Counted from the first letter of the stretch, positions 1-6,383 are shown. The stretch: DNA of 6,383 nucleotides from Bacteroidota bacterium (GCA_023400335.1 JAEXFF010000390.1:1-6383), one strand, 5' to 3'. The notes: generated by a model not told the origin, from the letters alone. Program-made: numbers and translations.

Positions 1-712
1 GTCTGGAACCGTCTATTACATAAATATTTTTCAATTTAAAACCTGTTTTTTGCGCTAATGTTTCAATTTTATCCCTCAAATTTCCGGATTCCAAAGGAAA
101 CTGCTTATTAAAAAGCGGAACAATCAAACGGGAGTAAAATAAAGCCATAAACAGTGAAAATAAACTGATGATAGCCCAGGCATAGTACCAAAAATAAATT
201 CCAGTTATCTTATAAAACCACACCACAACAGTTAAAATAATTCCTCCGATAAATACAGAAAGCAATAAACTTTTTAAAGTATCCGATCCCCACGTTTTTA
301 AAGTCGTTTTATTAAAACCAAATTTTTCCTCTATCCGGAAAGTCGCATACCAATCAAAAGGCATCTCTGCTAAGGTAGAAGCTACCAATAACCCGAGCAT
401 AAATAACAGCGTCTGCAGAATCAGATTATCCGTTATCCCCACAATCCACGCATTATACCAACCAAATCCACCCACACTTAAAAATACAATCAGCACGATA
501 AAAGAAAAAGCAGAACAGATACAATTAAACCGATTGGTCTCCCTTTTGTAATTTTGAAAACGTTCATACTCTTTTTCATCATAAATTCCTTTCAGGCTCT
601 CCGGTAAATGGGAAGACATACAACGCATGTTCAGTCCGTCCAGTAACCTTTCCAGAAGGAAACCGGCACTTAAAAATACAATAATGCTCCAAAAAATAAC
701 TCCGCTATCCAT
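1..712 (-). CDS. Ste24-type M48 zinc metalloprotease, N-terminal part (cut by window edge)
   Basis: Reading the minus strand from the ATG at 712-710 gives 237 open residues that run off the window. An in-frame TAA (713-715) lies directly before the ATG, so the start is fixed. The protein resembles the N-terminal membrane domain of the Ste24/CAAX prenyl protease family (M48A). Visible features are a first helix at about residues 4-20, the 'LPESLKGIYDEKEYER' block at 36-51, helices near 66-82, 98-116, 147-167 and 173-192, the 'FRIEEKFGFNKTT' signature at 125-137, 'LIVPLFNKQFPLE' at 196-208, and 'IYVIDGSR' at 230-237. In the family this last motif is followed by the SxHSNAY segment and then the HExxH zinc site, both outside the window. 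It is an integral membrane endopeptidase. Bacteria generally lack protein prenylation, so a role in membrane protein turnover is inferred. The family is clear; the substrate is unknown. Confidence 0.9.
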   Translation of the reverse strand, partial: MDSGVIFWSIIVFLSAGFLLERLLDGLNMRCMSSHLPESLKGIYDEKEYERFQNYKRETNRFNCICSAFSFIVLIVFLSVGGFGWYNAWIVGITDNLILQTLLFMLGLLVASTLAEMPFDWYATFRIEEKFGFNKTTLKTWGSDTLKSLLLSVFIGGIILTVVVWFYKITGIYFWYYAWAIISLFSLFMALFYSRLIVPLFNKQFPLESGNLRDKIETLAQKTGFKLKNIYVIDGSR

Positions 713-765
713 TTATTTGCCTATAATACAAAAATACCAAATTTTCTTTTTTTCAGAAAAACAAA

Positions 766-773
766 CAAATATA
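766..773 (-). promoter_or_regulatory. Bacteroidetes-type -7 promoter element for the M48 protease gene
   Basis: On the minus strand these bases read TATATTTG, a perfect match to the Bacteroidetes housekeeping -7 consensus TAnnTTTG. It lies 53 bp upstream of the protease start codon, which would leave an untranslated leader of about 45 nt. The -33 TTTG is not well placed: the nearest TTTG (787-790, minus) leaves only 13 bp where roughly 19-21 are expected. The -7 match is seen directly; promoter activity is inferred. Confidence 0.5.
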
Positions 774-827
774 GGAAAATTATACTCAAAAAATCCCAGC
801 TGAGAAACCTTTCTAGCGAATTCTTAA

Positions 828-856
828 TTAGAGAAATTTTTCTCTAAAAATTTTAG
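828..856. promoter_or_regulatory. Cluster of overlapping palindromes between divergent genes
   Basis: Three inverted repeats overlap within 29 bp. The first has perfect 9-bp arms TTAGAGAAA (828-836) and TTTCTCTAA (839-847) around a 2-bp centre. The second has 8-bp arms AAATTTTT (834-841) and AAAAATTT (846-853). The third has CTAAAA (844-849) and TTTTAG (851-856) around one base. The location between two divergent genes, 87-115 bp before the fumarase start and beyond the protease -7 box, suits a dimeric regulator's operator. The AT-rich composition makes the shorter palindromes likely by chance; the 9-bp-arm one is harder to dismiss. No regulator is identified. Confidence 0.4.
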
Positions 857-876
857 TCATTTTCACTTATTAATCT

Positions 877-919
877 TAATTTCGTTGCCAAATTAATCAA
901 GTTGGTATTGTACTATTTA
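877..919 (+). promoter_or_regulatory. Possible fumarase promoter region (weak match)
   Basis: Two weak candidates for a Bacteroidetes promoter precede the fumarase gene. TAATTTCG at 877-884 differs from TAnnTTTG at one position. Alternatively GTTG at 884-887 could act as a -33 element with TACTATTT at 911-918 as a poor -7 box. Neither is a good match. A promoter is expected here because the upstream neighbour is divergent, but the exact site cannot be fixed by eye. Confidence 0.25.
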
Positions 920-942
920 TAACTTAATAAACCCATTACATC

Positions 943-2553
943 ATGGCAGAATTTAAATATCAGGAACCGTTTCCAATTGAAAAAGATACAACAGCGTATC
1001 GTCTCTTAACGAAAGAGTATGTCAAAACGGTAGAATGTGACGGACGTAAAATCTTGAAAATAGAACAGGAAGGTTTGGAGTTATTAGCCCGCGAAGCTTA
1101 TGCAGATGTTTCTTTTTACCTCCGGGCCTCTCATTTACAAAAAGTTGCCGATATTTTAAAAGATCCTGAAGCCAGCGATAATGATAAATTCGTAGCACAT
1201 ACTTTACTACTGAATCAGGTCGTATCGGCAGAAGGACAATTACCTACCTGCCAGGATACAGGTACGGCTATCTGTATCGGAATGAAAGGACAGGATGTCT
1301 ATACCGGCTATAATGATGCCGAAGCTATCAGTAAAGGAGTGTTTGAAACTTACCGTGACCGGAACCTCCGATACTCCCAGGTCGTTCCTTTCAGCATGAC
1401 AGAAGAGAAAAACACTGGTACGAATTTACCGGCCCAAATTGATCTGTATGCCACCCAAGGGAATACTTATAAATTTTTATTTATGACCAAAGGAGGAGGT
1501 TCAGCCAATAAAACATTTTTATACCAACAAACGAAGGCTTTATTGAACGAAGAGACCCTCACCAAATTCATCTCCCAGAAAGTGTTGGATTTAGGAACTT
1601 CTGCCTGCCCTCCCTACCATCTGGCAGTTGTCATCGGAGGAACTTCTGCGGAAGCTTGCTTAGCTACAGTCAAAAAAGCTTCTGCAGGTTATTATGACCA
1701 CCTCCCCACATCCGGAAATGAAGGTGGCCGCGCTTTCCGGGATCTGGAATGGGAAGAAAAAATCCTGAAAATTTGTCAGGAAAAAGGCATAGGTGCCCAA
1801 TTCGGTGGAAAATATTGGGTACACGACGTCCGGGTCATCCGCTTACCGCGGCATGCAGCTTCCTGTCCGGTTGGGATAGGAGTAAGTTGCAGCGCAGACC
1901 GGAATATCAAAGCCAAAATTACAGAAGAAGGTATTTTCCTGGAACAACTAGAAAAAAATCCGGCCCGTTTCTTACCGGCAGAATCACCGGTTTTGGCACC
2001 GGCAGTGAATATCGACCTGGACCAGCCCATGGAAAATATATTGAAAGAATTAACGAAATACCCGGTAAAAACCCGTTTGAATCTTTCCGGAACCTTAATT
2101 GTCGCCCGTGACATTGCTCACGCCCGCATTAAACAAATGATAGACGAAGGTAAACCGATGCCGGAATATTTCAAAAAACACCCGGTTTATTATGCCGGTC
2201 CGGCTAAAACCCCGCAAGGAATGCCTCCCGGTAGTTTCGGACCTACTACTGCCGGACGTATGGATCCTTATGTCGACTTATTCCAGTCTTTGGGAGGTTC
2301 AATGATTATGGTGGCCAAAGGAAACCGTTCCCAGGCCGTTACAGATGCCTGTCAAAAGCACGGAGGTTTTTACCTGGGCTCTATCGGCGGTCCTGCAGCA
2401 ATTTTAGCCAAGAACAGCATTAAATCTGTAGAAGTCGTTGATTTCGAAGAACTCGGCATGGAAGCAGTACGTAAAATACGTGTAGAAAATTTCCCGGCTT
2501 TCATTATTGTAGACGATAAAGGAAATGACTTTTTTGCCGAATGGGCACATTAA
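943..2553 (+). CDS. fumA: Fumarate hydratase class I, iron-sulfur type
   Basis: This 536-residue protein interconverts fumarate and L-malate in the cytoplasm. It has the length and architecture of the single-chain, oxygen-sensitive class I fumarases (E. coli FumA/FumB type, about 548 aa). The N-terminal domain holds [10 protein letters not shown] (residues 101-110) and [10 protein letters not shown] (218-227). C103, C222 and C316 (in [10 protein letters not shown]) align with the three cysteines that ligate the catalytic 4Fe-4S cluster. The C-terminal domain carries [14 protein letters not shown] (382-395) and [11 protein letters not shown] (433-443). Residues matching known substrate-binding positions are present: Q104, D105, R143, H304, R389, T435, R439 and K459. 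An in-frame TAA at 928-930 fixes the ATG. There is no Shine-Dalgarno sequence, as is usual in this phylum. In anaerobic Bacteroidales the enzyme typically runs toward fumarate for succinate and propionate formation (family knowledge). It appears monocistronic. Activity on related acids such as mesaconate cannot be excluded. Confidence 0.97.
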   Translation: MAEFKYQEPFPIEKDTTAYRLLTKEYVKTVECDGRKILKIEQEGLELLAREAYADVSFYLRASHLQKVADILKDPEASDNDKFVAHTLLLNQVVSAEGQLPTCQDTGTAICIGMKGQDVYTGYNDAEAISKGVFETYRDRNLRYSQVVPFSMTEEKNTGTNLPAQIDLYATQGNTYKFLFMTKGGGSANKTFLYQQTKALLNEETLTKFISQKVLDLGTSACPPYHLAVVIGGTSAEACLATVKKASAGYYDHLPTSGNEGGRAFRDLEWEEKILKICQEKGIGAQFGGKYWVHDVRVIRLPRHAASCPVGIGVSCSADRNIKAKITEEGIFLEQLEKNPARFLPAESPVLAPAVNIDLDQPMENILKELTKYPVKTRLNLSGTLIVARDIAHARIKQMIDEGKPMPEYFKKHPVYYAGPAKTPQGMPPGSFGPTTAGRMDPYVDLFQSLGGSMIMVAKGNRSQAVTDACQKHGGFYLGSIGGPAAILAKNSIKSVEVVDFEELGMEAVRKIRVENFPAFIIVDDKGNDFFAEWAH

Positions 2554-2610
2554 AGAATTGAACGGAAATCATCAAGTACACCTTGTGCCCGGTTAAAGTT
2601 TAACAAATAA

Positions 2611-2676
2611 CCGCTGATTAACGGAATTTCGGTCCGGACGGATAGTTCTGGGGCTCTTTGTTCCGTTAATCGGCGG
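2611..2676 (+). repeat. Palindromic repeat element, copy 1 (16-bp-arm stem-loop)
   Basis: CCGCTGATTAACGGAA (2611-2626) and TTCCGTTAATCGGCGG (2661-2676) are reverse complements at 15 of 16 positions, and the odd pair would be a G-U wobble in RNA. The loop is 34 nt and contains the small palindrome GTCCGGAC (2632-2639). The stem begins 57 bp after the fumarase stop. It could end or stabilise that transcript, but the following sequence (AAAATTTTCATTC) is not a clean U-tract. The same arms and part of the loop recur at 5411-5475 in the same orientation, so this is more likely a dispersed REP-like element than a private terminator. Confidence 0.7.
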
Positions 2677-2810
2677 AAAATTTTCATTCATTTCGCAAAT
2701 CCCCGCCCCGGATGAAAGCATCAAGCCGGAATATCCCTTCCTTCAACCCGTTTCTGTTCAGGCCCCTAATCCGGTAACCCATTAAAAAACAGCCCTAATA
2801 TTCAAATTTT

Positions 2811-2834
2811 TGAGGACATATTATGCTCTCCTCA
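2811..2834 (+). promoter_or_regulatory. Small inverted repeat in the leader of the transporter operon
   Basis: TGAGGA (2811-2816) and TCCTCA (2829-2834) are perfect 6-bp inverted arms around 12 bp, about 65 bp before the permease start. A second short palindrome, TCAAA-TT-TTTGA (2802-2813), overlaps its left edge. These could be an operator or a leader hairpin. Both are short enough to arise by chance. Confidence 0.2.
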
Positions 2835-2898
2835 GACTTCTATTTATAATCTATCGACTCTATTAAACAAATCTTTACCAAACTGCGTACAATGGCAC

Positions 2899-4329
2899 AT
2901 GAAGCAACAGCAAACAAAATTAGGCCTGATCGGACTGATTGCCATTGTGGTCGGTGGTATTATCGGGGGCGGAATTTTCAATATCGCTAAGGTCCTGGCT
3001 CACCAGGCCAGTCTGGGAGCCATCGCGATTTCCTGGATTATTTCAGGCACAGGTATTCTGGCCATTGCACTTACCTTTAAAACCCTGATCGCTGTCCGCC
3101 CGGATCTTTCTAACGGTATTTATTCTTATACCCGTACCGGATTCGGAGAATACGCCGGTTTCAATATCGCCTGGGGTTACTGGATGGGTAGCGCAATCGG
3201 AAATGCGGTATTCGCCATCATGCTGAATGATGCTTTCGGACTGTTCTTCCCTGTTCTCTTAAAGCATAGCTGGCCGACATTAATTTTCTGTTCCACTTTT
3301 ACCTGGCTTTTTACCTTTATCGTAGCCCGGGGAATGAAGCTGGCAGCTGCCATTAATACGATCTCTACTATCATTAAATTTTCATCCCTGTTATTAATTA
3401 TTGTCCTCTTATTCAGCTTTGCTGATTATTCTTTGATGCGTTTTGATTTCTGGGGGAAAGAAAGTCATCTGGGCCCCCTTTCAGATCAGATCAACAGTAC
3501 AATGTTAACGACACTCTTTTTTTTCATGGGAATAGAGGGGGCCGTAGTCGTTTCCTCCCGCGCGATACGGCAATCGGATGTAGGAAAGGCAACCGTGATC
3601 GGTTATTTAATCTGTTTGTTCCTGAATATAGCCATTTGTATTCTCTCTTTCGGTTTTATGCCTCAAGCCCAGTTAGCCGGATTAAACGATCCCTCGTTAG
3701 CACAGATTTTAGGAAAAGGCATAGGAGAATGGGCCCGGGTATTCGTCAACCTCAGCGTTATCCTATCCGTAGCAGGGGCTTGGCTGGTAGGTACAATTAT
3801 TGCGGCAGAGTTACCGGCTCAGGCAGCGCGCGACCGGGTATTACCTTCCTGGTTTGCCAGAACAAACCGGAAAAAAGCTCCTGTCGGTTCCCTGCTCATT
3901 ACTTCCGGTTTTATTCAATTATTTTTGTTTCTGGCTGTCAAAGCCCACAATTTTTACTTGCTCAGTATCGATATCTCCGGAATATTAATTCTCCCCACTT
4001 ATATTTTCAGCGCTATGTTTATGGTGAAATCCGGATTGCATAAAGAAATTTATGAAAACAAAAATATTTCCAGGCAACTGGCTATTATTACCGGAACAGC
4101 TGCCGTATTGTATTGCCTTTGGGTAATTTATGCTGGGAACATCCACCTCTTACTACTATCTTCCGGAGTTTATATAATCGGAATTCTTTTTTATGAAATT
4201 ACTCATTGGAACGACCGTAAAGCAGGCATTCCCATCTTTAAAGTAACCGACCGCTATGTCATAGGTCTCATGATTGCAGCCTTACTTTTTTCTCTTTTAA
4301 TAGAATGGAAATTTTTAAGTTTCAAGTAA
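2899..4329 (+). CDS. ArcD-like basic amino acid/polyamine antiporter (APC superfamily)
   Basis: This 476-residue inner-membrane protein has 12-13 hydrophobic segments, roughly at residues 8-30, 38-62, 85-119, 127-143, 150-175, 200-220, 234-256, 280-306, 329-347, 353-376, 393-413, 416-434 and 452-470. The glycine-rich first helix VVGGIIGGGIFN (17-28) is the substrate-binding break of APC transporters. The block RPDLSNGIYSYTRTGFGEYA (67-86) followed by AWGYWMG, the sixth helix GIEGAVVVSSRA (211-222) with RQSDVG after it, and AARDRVLPSWFA (309-320) are typical of the arginine/ornithine and lysine antiporters of the ArcD/YdgI group. It probably exchanges an amino acid for its product or amine, but no catabolic partner such as a deiminase or decarboxylase lies nearby, so the substrate is unproven. 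The ATG at 2899 is the only in-frame start near the beginning; the ATG at 2892 is out of frame. It is the first gene of an operon with the transporter at 4342. Confidence 0.88.
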   Translation: MKQQQTKLGLIGLIAIVVGGIIGGGIFNIAKVLAHQASLGAIAISWIISGTGILAIALTFKTLIAVRPDLSNGIYSYTRTGFGEYAGFNIAWGYWMGSAIGNAVFAIMLNDAFGLFFPVLLKHSWPTLIFCSTFTWLFTFIVARGMKLAAAINTISTIIKFSSLLLIIVLLFSFADYSLMRFDFWGKESHLGPLSDQINSTMLTTLFFFMGIEGAVVVSSRAIRQSDVGKATVIGYLICLFLNIAICILSFGFMPQAQLAGLNDPSLAQILGKGIGEWARVFVNLSVILSVAGAWLVGTIIAAELPAQAARDRVLPSWFARTNRKKAPVGSLLITSGFIQLFLFLAVKAHNFYLLSIDISGILILPTYIFSAMFMVKSGLHKEIYENKNISRQLAIITGTAAVLYCLWVIYAGNIHLLLLSSGVYIIGILFYEITHWNDRKAGIPIFKVTDRYVIGLMIAALLFSLLIEWKFLSFK

Positions 4330-4332
4330 AAT

Positions 4333-4338
4333 AAAGGA
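4333..4338 (+). promoter_or_regulatory. Shine-Dalgarno-like sequence for the second transporter gene
   Basis: AAAGGA lies in the 12-bp gap between the two transporter genes, 3 bp before the ATG. The spacing is short for a classic ribosome binding site, and this phylum relies little on such sites. It still fits reinitiation or coupling from the permease stop codon just upstream. Confidence 0.35.
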
Positions 4339-4341
4339 TTT

Positions 4342-5331
4342 ATGAAAGGATCAGCATACGCTTTAGGAACAGTCATCGTATGGTCGCTTTTAGGAGTAGT
4401 CAACCGCTTCTGCGTACTGAAATTCGATATGAACGTTATCGTCTTTACCTCTTTCCTGATTTTTTCAGCCGGAACCGCCCTCTTAATCATCCGGCAGCAA
4501 GTAAGTCCTGAAAACTGGAAAACCGGAGTACGCTATTCCTGGCTTTATACCGGTATGCAAATGACAAAGAGCTTTTTTATGATCTCCACTTATCTCTATA
4601 TTACTACGACGGAAACCAGTATTCTCATCAACATAGAAGTAGTCATTTCATACCTTTTAGCCTATTTGTTCTTCAAAAGAGTCCCGCACCGGGGAGATTA
4701 TTGGGGTATATTTGTCATCCTGGGCGGTTTTATCCTCTTTATTTATTCCCTTCCCCAGACGGTCCGCATACCGGCTGTCATACTCTTATTGATTGCGGCT
4801 ACTGCCAGTTGTATCCGTACGATTGTAGTGGAAGAAACTACTCTGAAAAGCCCGGAGACAACTGTCCGCCAGAAATGCGGTATATCCGGCTATACCATGT
4901 TTATCGGAGGATTAGCCTTAATCATTTTTTTCTTTTTTATAGCAGCCCTGAAATTTGTTATAGGTACGAAACTACCGGACATTCTCTCTTTCCTGAATTA
5001 TTTACCCGATCTATCGGAAGTACTCAACCCGGCTACGATTATCAGCGCTTGTATTGCCGGATTTTTTATCAATGCAGCTTCCGTCTATTTTTTTTATGCT
5101 ACATTGAAATGGACAAAATCCGAAACGTTCATGGCTTTCCGCGTCTTTCAACCGGCTCTGACTTATAGTTTCGAGTTAATCGCAGCCGGTTTCTATACAG
5201 CTATGAAACCGGAATTAGATATAAAAGATTATTTGCTGGGCGGATTTATTCTCTTCGGCTCAGTCCTCATACTGGTTATGCCCACCAAAGCTACTATCAA
5301 TGCCCGTTCCAAAAGTTTTATTACAGAGTAA
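4342..5331 (+). CDS. EamA/DMT-family transporter, ten predicted helices
   Basis: This 329-residue membrane protein has the two-fold repeat layout of drug/metabolite transporters (EamA domains). Hydrophobic helices lie near residues 5-23, 31-50, 64-84, 92-111, 118-136, 143-163, 181-205, 232-252, 262-283 and 296-313. Typical features are the N-terminal 'GTVIVWSLLGVVNR' helix (9-22), the end of the first repeat around GDYWGIFVILGGFILF (118-133), and the matching end of the second repeat around DYLLGGFILFGSVLIL (296-311). Many family members export amino acids or metabolites, but the family is too broad to name a substrate. The segment between helices 7 and 8 (about 206-230) is a longer loop than in minimal family members. 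The gene starts 12 bp after the APC antiporter stop on the same strand, so they are very probably co-transcribed and may handle related substrates. It ends facing miaA. Confidence 0.85.
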   Translation: MKGSAYALGTVIVWSLLGVVNRFCVLKFDMNVIVFTSFLIFSAGTALLIIRQQVSPENWKTGVRYSWLYTGMQMTKSFFMISTYLYITTTETSILINIEVVISYLLAYLFFKRVPHRGDYWGIFVILGGFILFIYSLPQTVRIPAVILLLIAATASCIRTIVVEETTLKSPETTVRQKCGISGYTMFIGGLALIIFFFFIAALKFVIGTKLPDILSFLNYLPDLSEVLNPATIISACIAGFFINAASVYFFYATLKWTKSETFMAFRVFQPALTYSFELIAAGFYTAMKPELDIKDYLLGGFILFGSVLILVMPTKATINARSKSFITE

Positions 5332-5344
5332 GGCCAATGTAATG

Positions 5345-5543
5345 TGTAAATGTTCAAGCATTCAAATGATTAACCGTACTTCGTTCCTGTTTAAGGCTCA
5401 TCCCACTATTCGCTGATGAACGCACCTTCGGTTCTGACTAATTTAATTCCGCAACGTCAGTTCCGTTAATCAGCGAAGCGTTAATCCGCCTTAAAGGAAG
5501 CATTAATCCCCAAAATACCCTTACAGACGCTTAAACATTTAAA
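5345..5543. repeat. Long nested inverted repeat between convergent genes
   Basis: Several pairs of arms nest in order around one centre. TGTAAATGTTCAAGC (5345-5359) pairs with GCTTAAACATTTAAA (5529-5543) at 13 of 15 positions. GATTAA (5368-5373) pairs with TTAATC (5503-5508). TTTAAGGC (5390-5397) pairs with GCCTTAAA (5488-5495). TTCGCTGATGAACG (5409-5422) pairs with CGTTAATCAGCGAA (5464-5477) at 13 of 14. CTGAC (5434-5438) pairs with GTCAG (5456-5460). The right outer arm covers the miaA stop codon (5539-5541). It could serve as a bidirectional terminator of the two convergent genes, or be a degenerate MITE-like foldback element. Both readings are inference; the arms are seen directly. Confidence 0.6.
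5411..5475 (+). repeat. Palindromic repeat element, copy 2
   Basis: This 65-bp core lines up with 2612-2675 (64 bp) in the same orientation. The left arm matches at 12 of 15 positions, the adjoining TTCGGTnCnGAC segment at 10 of 15, and the right arm TTCCGTTAATCnGCG at 14 of 15, while the loop centre has diverged. Here an extra inner stem CTGAC/GTCAG is present. The conservation of arms over loop is what a mobile or structured intergenic repeat would show. Confidence 0.6.
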
Positions 5544-6383
5544 CTCCCCCTTTTTCCATCAACCGGAATATGCCCTCTTTATCATCCGGATGGAACCAAT
5601 GAATATCAGGATCACGACGGAACCAGGACAATTGTTTTTTGGCATATCTCCGGGAGTTTCTCTTGATTAAACGTATCGCCTCCGGATAATTGATCTGACC
5701 GTCGAAATATTCAAAAAATTCTTTATATCCTACAGTATTCAACGGATTTAAATGCCGTAAAGGATAGAGTGAATGCGCTTCTTCTTCAAGGCCCTCCTCC
5801 AACATACGATCCACCCGTTTATTAATTCTGTCGTATAATTCACTTTTTTCGCGGTTTAATCCTATTTTTAAAATGTCAAATTCCCGCTCTTTCGGACTGT
5901 TCGTCCGTAAAGCCGAATAAGGTTTACCTGCCATCATACATACTTCTACCGCATGCAATACCCTTTTGGCATTATTCAAATCTACTTGTTCATAAAAAAC
6001 AGGATCCAATTTTCTCAGCAGGCTCCGGATTGTTTCCAGTCCCTCCTTCTCCATCCGCTCCATCAATTGCATCCGAAGGTCGGGATCAATACTGGGAATG
6101 TCATCAATACCTTTGCATACAGCATCTATATACATCATAGAACCTCCTGCCATAAGTACCACTTCAGCCGTATGATGCAATTCCCGGATTTTTTCCAAGG
6201 CCTGTTGCTCAAATTGCCAGGAATTAAAGTAATCTTTTACCGATAAAGTATGAATAAAAAAGTGTGGTACAGCTGCCAATTGTTCCGCAGAAGGTATTGC
6301 AGTCCCTATCCGCATTTCCCGGTAAATTTGCCGGGAATCACACGAAATAACCGAAGTTTGAAAATGACGGGCAATCTCTATAC
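5539..6383 (-). CDS. miaA: tRNA dimethylallyltransferase MiaA (N-terminus beyond window edge)
   Basis: MiaA transfers a dimethylallyl group to N6 of A37 in tRNAs that read UNN codons, the first step toward ms2i6A. The minus-strand frame stays open to the window edge, giving 280 residues. The ATG at 6315-6313 is internal, because family residues continue upstream of it (IEIARHF, then SVISCDSRQIYREM). Counting from the edge, DSRQ (15-18) holds the catalytic aspartate, IGTA lies at 25-28, GGSMMYIDAV at 79-88, NAKRVLHAVEV at 137-147, YDRINKRVDRML at 183-194, LNTVGYKEF at 214-222 and NSRRYAKKQLSWFRRD at 242-257. Family length is about 300-320 residues, so only about 20-25 residues, including the P-loop, are missing. 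The sequence resembles Bacteroidales MiaA; some of these genomes carry two copies and I cannot tell which this is. It converges on the transporter operon, and its stop codon lies in an inverted-repeat arm. Confidence 0.97.
   Translation of the reverse strand, partial: IEIARHFQTSVISCDSRQIYREMRIGTAIPSAEQLAAVPHFFIHTLSVKDYFNSWQFEQQALEKIRELHHTAEVVLMAGGSMMYIDAVCKGIDDIPSIDPDLRMQLMERMEKEGLETIRSLLRKLDPVFYEQVDLNNAKRVLHAVEVCMMAGKPYSALRTNSPKEREFDILKIGLNREKSELYDRINKRVDRMLEEGLEEEAHSLYPLRHLNPLNTVGYKEFFEYFDGQINYPEAIRLIKRNSRRYAKKQLSWFRRDPDIHWFHPDDKEGIFRLMEKGGV

Larger units (their letters stand above)
2554..2898. other. 345-bp intergenic region without a supported gene
   Basis: I see no convincing gene here. 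The left third holds the palindromic element at 2611-2676. The middle, about 2695-2780, is GC-richer, with short C-rich runs and only a 21-codon ORF (2712-2777) with no support. The right part, from about 2780, is AT-rich and forms the leader of the transporter operon. It includes a small inverted repeat (2811-2834) and an AT-rich box CTATTTATAA (2840-2849) also found before fumarase. No good TAnnTTTG promoter match is visible. Confidence 0.6.

Noticed and set aside
1749..2114. Open frames of 120 (plus) and 112 (minus) codons inside the fumarase gene
   Set aside because: They overlap conserved fumarase sequence in other frames, have biased composition, and have no family resemblance.
2611..2690. 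Classic intrinsic terminator after fumarase
   Set aside because: The stem is strong, but the loop is 34 nt and the sequence after the stem is A/T mixed rather than a U-tract; the repeat interpretation fits better.
2712..2777. 21-codon ORF in the intergenic gap after fumarase
   Set aside because: It has no ribosome binding site, no hydrophobic or other recognisable feature, and is of a length expected by chance.
2892..2901. ATG at 2892 as the start of the antiporter
   Set aside because: It is 7 bp upstream and in a different frame; only the ATG at 2899 opens the transporter frame.
3636..4043. 135-codon plus-strand open frame inside the APC antiporter
   Set aside because: It is in a different frame from a clear transporter and encodes a composition typical of shadow frames. 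The similar frame at 4701-5168 inside the DMT transporter is rejected for the same reason.
5953..6246. 97-codon open frame on the plus strand inside miaA
   Set aside because: It lies wholly antisense to strongly conserved MiaA coding sequence and has no recognisable domain, so it is a shadow of the real gene.
6313..6315. ATG here as the true miaA start
   Set aside because: Conserved MiaA residues including the catalytic DSRQ motif continue upstream to the window edge, so this methionine is internal.
1..6383. CRISPR array, tRNA or rRNA gene, insertion sequence, phage or defence system
   Set aside because: I found no regular spaced repeats, cloverleaf sequence, transposase or integrase coding sequence, or defence-type domains. 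All sizeable genes are recognisable housekeeping or transport families.

Overview
This window looks like chromosomal DNA from a Bacteroidales-type member of the Bacteroidota. The evidence is a MiaA protein of the Bacteroides-like type, moderate GC with AT-rich spacers, mostly no Shine-Dalgarno sequences, and a perfect Bacteroidetes-type -7 element (TAnnTTTG) ahead of the leftmost gene. I cannot assign a genus. I see no phage, plasmid, insertion sequence, CRISPR, rRNA or tRNA signals.

Layout from left to right. (1) Positions 1-712, minus strand: the N-terminal 237 residues of a Ste24-type M48 zinc metalloprotease, cut by the window edge before its HExxH site. (2) Positions 713-942: a divergent intergenic region with the protease promoter and a cluster of overlapping palindromes. 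(3) Positions 943-2553, plus strand: a complete class I (4Fe-4S) fumarate hydratase. (4) Positions 2554-2898: a 345-bp gap with a 16-bp-arm stem-loop and an untranslated leader. (5) Positions 2899-4329 and 4342-5331, plus strand: an ArcD-like APC antiporter and a ten-helix EamA/DMT transporter, 12 bp apart and almost certainly one operon. (6) Positions 5332-5538: a convergent intergenic gap filled by a long nested inverted repeat. (7) Positions 5539-6383, minus strand: miaA, tRNA dimethylallyltransferase, missing only about its first 20-25 residues including the P-loop.

The genes are mostly housekeeping and do not form one pathway. Fumarase serves the fumarate/succinate branch of central metabolism. 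The two transporters probably move amino acids or related amines and may work on linked substrates. MiaA modifies A37 of tRNAs reading UNN codons. The protease probably acts in membrane protein quality control.

I found no convincing undescribed multi-gene system. The most noteworthy signals are non-coding. A roughly 65-bp palindromic element is shared between the two larger intergenic gaps in the same orientation. The second copy sits inside a roughly 200-bp nested inverted repeat whose outer arm reaches into the miaA stop codon. A cluster of overlapping palindromes lies between the protease and the fumarase genes.
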